From: Chlorophyllum brunneum
Taxonomy: Eukaryota; Basidiomycota; Agaricomycetes; Agaricales; Agaricaceae
NCBI GenBank assembly: GCA_963576785.1
Contig: OY756141.1
Coordinates: 1,426,001 to 1,490,000 of the forward strand
Direction: 5' to 3'
DNA length: 64,000 nucleotides
The position numbers and the translations under genes were made by a program. How positions within the stretch are numbered: position 1 is the stretch's first letter; each line of letters opens with the position of its first letter. Below are positions 63,232 to 64,000 of the stretch, one piece after another. The notes beneath the pieces are model-generated. The model saw nothing but the letters and a program-made list of their open reading frames with translations, searched no databases and was not told the DNA's origin.

Positions 63232-64000
63232 CTATCCCTCCCATGCAGCATCTTGACCTGCCAGCTCTCTCACCCGCAAGAACAGCTCCTCATCCAATTC
63301 CAACTCCCCCAAAGCATCCATCTCACTAGTATAGTCATCTACCATCGCCTCCAACTGCTCTGGCGACATTCCGGGCCACCTTGATGCAATCTCTTCAGGT
63401 GTTGGGATTTCGAGAGCTTCATCAGGCTTAATTTCTAGCCCCTCATTCGCCCCAGTTCTAAGAAGTTGGATGGAGAGGACACAGTAAAGCGCCGTGTTTT
63501 TGAAGCGTTCGCTGAGCTCCGCATCAGAAACGTTGGCAGTTTTCCGAATCGTATTCCAACTGTCATTCCCTTTTAGCTACCACGACCGTAGAATTGAATA
63601 AAACGCGTTTACTTGTCATGGAGGTATACTCGGCGCCAAACCGTTCGCAATGCTGACCTTTTACGGGCTTCAGGAAGATTCTGAGCTGTTGTGAGAATCT
63701 TGAACAAATGGAGAGAAACCACTGGTACTCACTGTTGCACGTGTCACTAGCTGCAGAGCCGTCGCATAGTCCTCGACGGTCTCCCCGTTGTCTTTGAGGG
63801 TCAGCACGTCGGCGGCATCTTCAATTGACAGTGCCTTGCCCTGCAAAAGGTGTCTCACGAGATCCTTGAAAATCTAGTCGGGCGTTTGAGGTTTGACTTT
63901 GATCCATAAGTTTTTAAAAACAACTTACATTCAACATCCCCTTCCTTTCCGCAAGTCCATCACCCTTGGCCTTGACAATAATATCAATCTGACTGTCAAA
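63232..64000 (-). CDS. NUP133: Nucleoporin NUP133, C-terminal part (5' end beyond window)
   Basis: The gene runs off the right edge, so only its last exons are present. Segments in order on the minus strand are QIDIIVKAKGDGLAERKGMLN (63990-63930), LVRHLLQGKALSIEDAADVLTLKDNGETVEDYATALQLVTRA (63860-63740), EARKRSALRTVWRRVYLHDKW (63680-63600), and WNTIRKTANVSDAELSERFKNTALYCVLSIQLLR, ending LGELELDEELFLRVRELAGQDAAWEG with TAG at 63234-63232. The C-terminus of Nup133, a scaffold of the Y-complex of the nuclear pore, is helical like this and contains W..L and TALY.xL motifs. Confidence 0.82.

Overview
This is a gene-dense stretch of nuclear DNA from a filamentous basidiomycete fungus, most likely an Agaricomycete. 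Genes are broken by many spliceosomal introns, mostly 45-60 nt with GT..AG ends and CTNA-type branch points. Protein contents are fungal (NCE101, Spt8, Cmr1, Csm3/Swi3, a Coq11-like SDR, an RlpA-like secreted protein, a CE16 esterase relic). No operons, tRNA, rRNA, CRISPR or intact transposon were recognised. Gene models below were joined by hand from splice signals. Where exon lists are given, the summed exon lengths are divisible by three and the frame stays open.

Layout. 1-951: nothing recognised. 952-4140: PUS4/TruB pseudouridine synthase (-) diverging from a CoA-dependent acyltransferase (+). 4222-12385: a very compact block of MED16 (-), proteasome chaperone PAC3 (+), NCE101 (-) and the NatB subunit NAA25/MDM20 (+). 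12614-15562: RPA32 (RPA2) followed head-to-tail by a second, diverged RPA32-like gene. 16207-17239: a decayed CE16 acetylesterase. 17519-24294: autophagy lipid-transfer protein ATG2. 24446-26428: ribosome-biogenesis factor RLP24 and a DRAP-deaminase-like protein (both -). 26579-34532: SPT6 (+) converging on SAGA subunit SPT8 (-). 34643-41648: SRP54 (+), a SAM methyltransferase (+), poly(A)-binding protein PAB1 (-). 42459-45534: SCAMP (-) and a secreted RlpA-like protein (+). 46102-50454: Coq11-like SDR and mitochondrial adenylate kinase (both +). 50658-53415: alpha-N-terminal methyltransferase (-) diverging from CSM3/SWI3 (+). 53973-61345: CMR1, ORC1 and a conserved protein of unknown function (all -). 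61671-63159: SAP-domain mitochondrial protein (AIM34-like) and COA8-like protein (+). 63232-64000: 3' part of NUP133 (-).

Most genes are housekeeping, acting in transcription and chromatin, translation and ribosome assembly, DNA replication and repair, and mitochondria. The main points of interest are the tandem RPA32 paralogue, MluI cell-cycle boxes (ACGCGT) close upstream of RPA2, CSM3 and ORC1, an 18-nt microexon in RLP24, a CE16 relic with all three catalytic blocks altered, unusually long introns in the Coq11-like gene, TP-rich repeats at the SPT6 C-terminus, an uncharacterised Cys motif in the secreted RlpA-like protein, and an unassigned conserved protein next to ORC1. No wholly new multi-gene system could be demonstrated.
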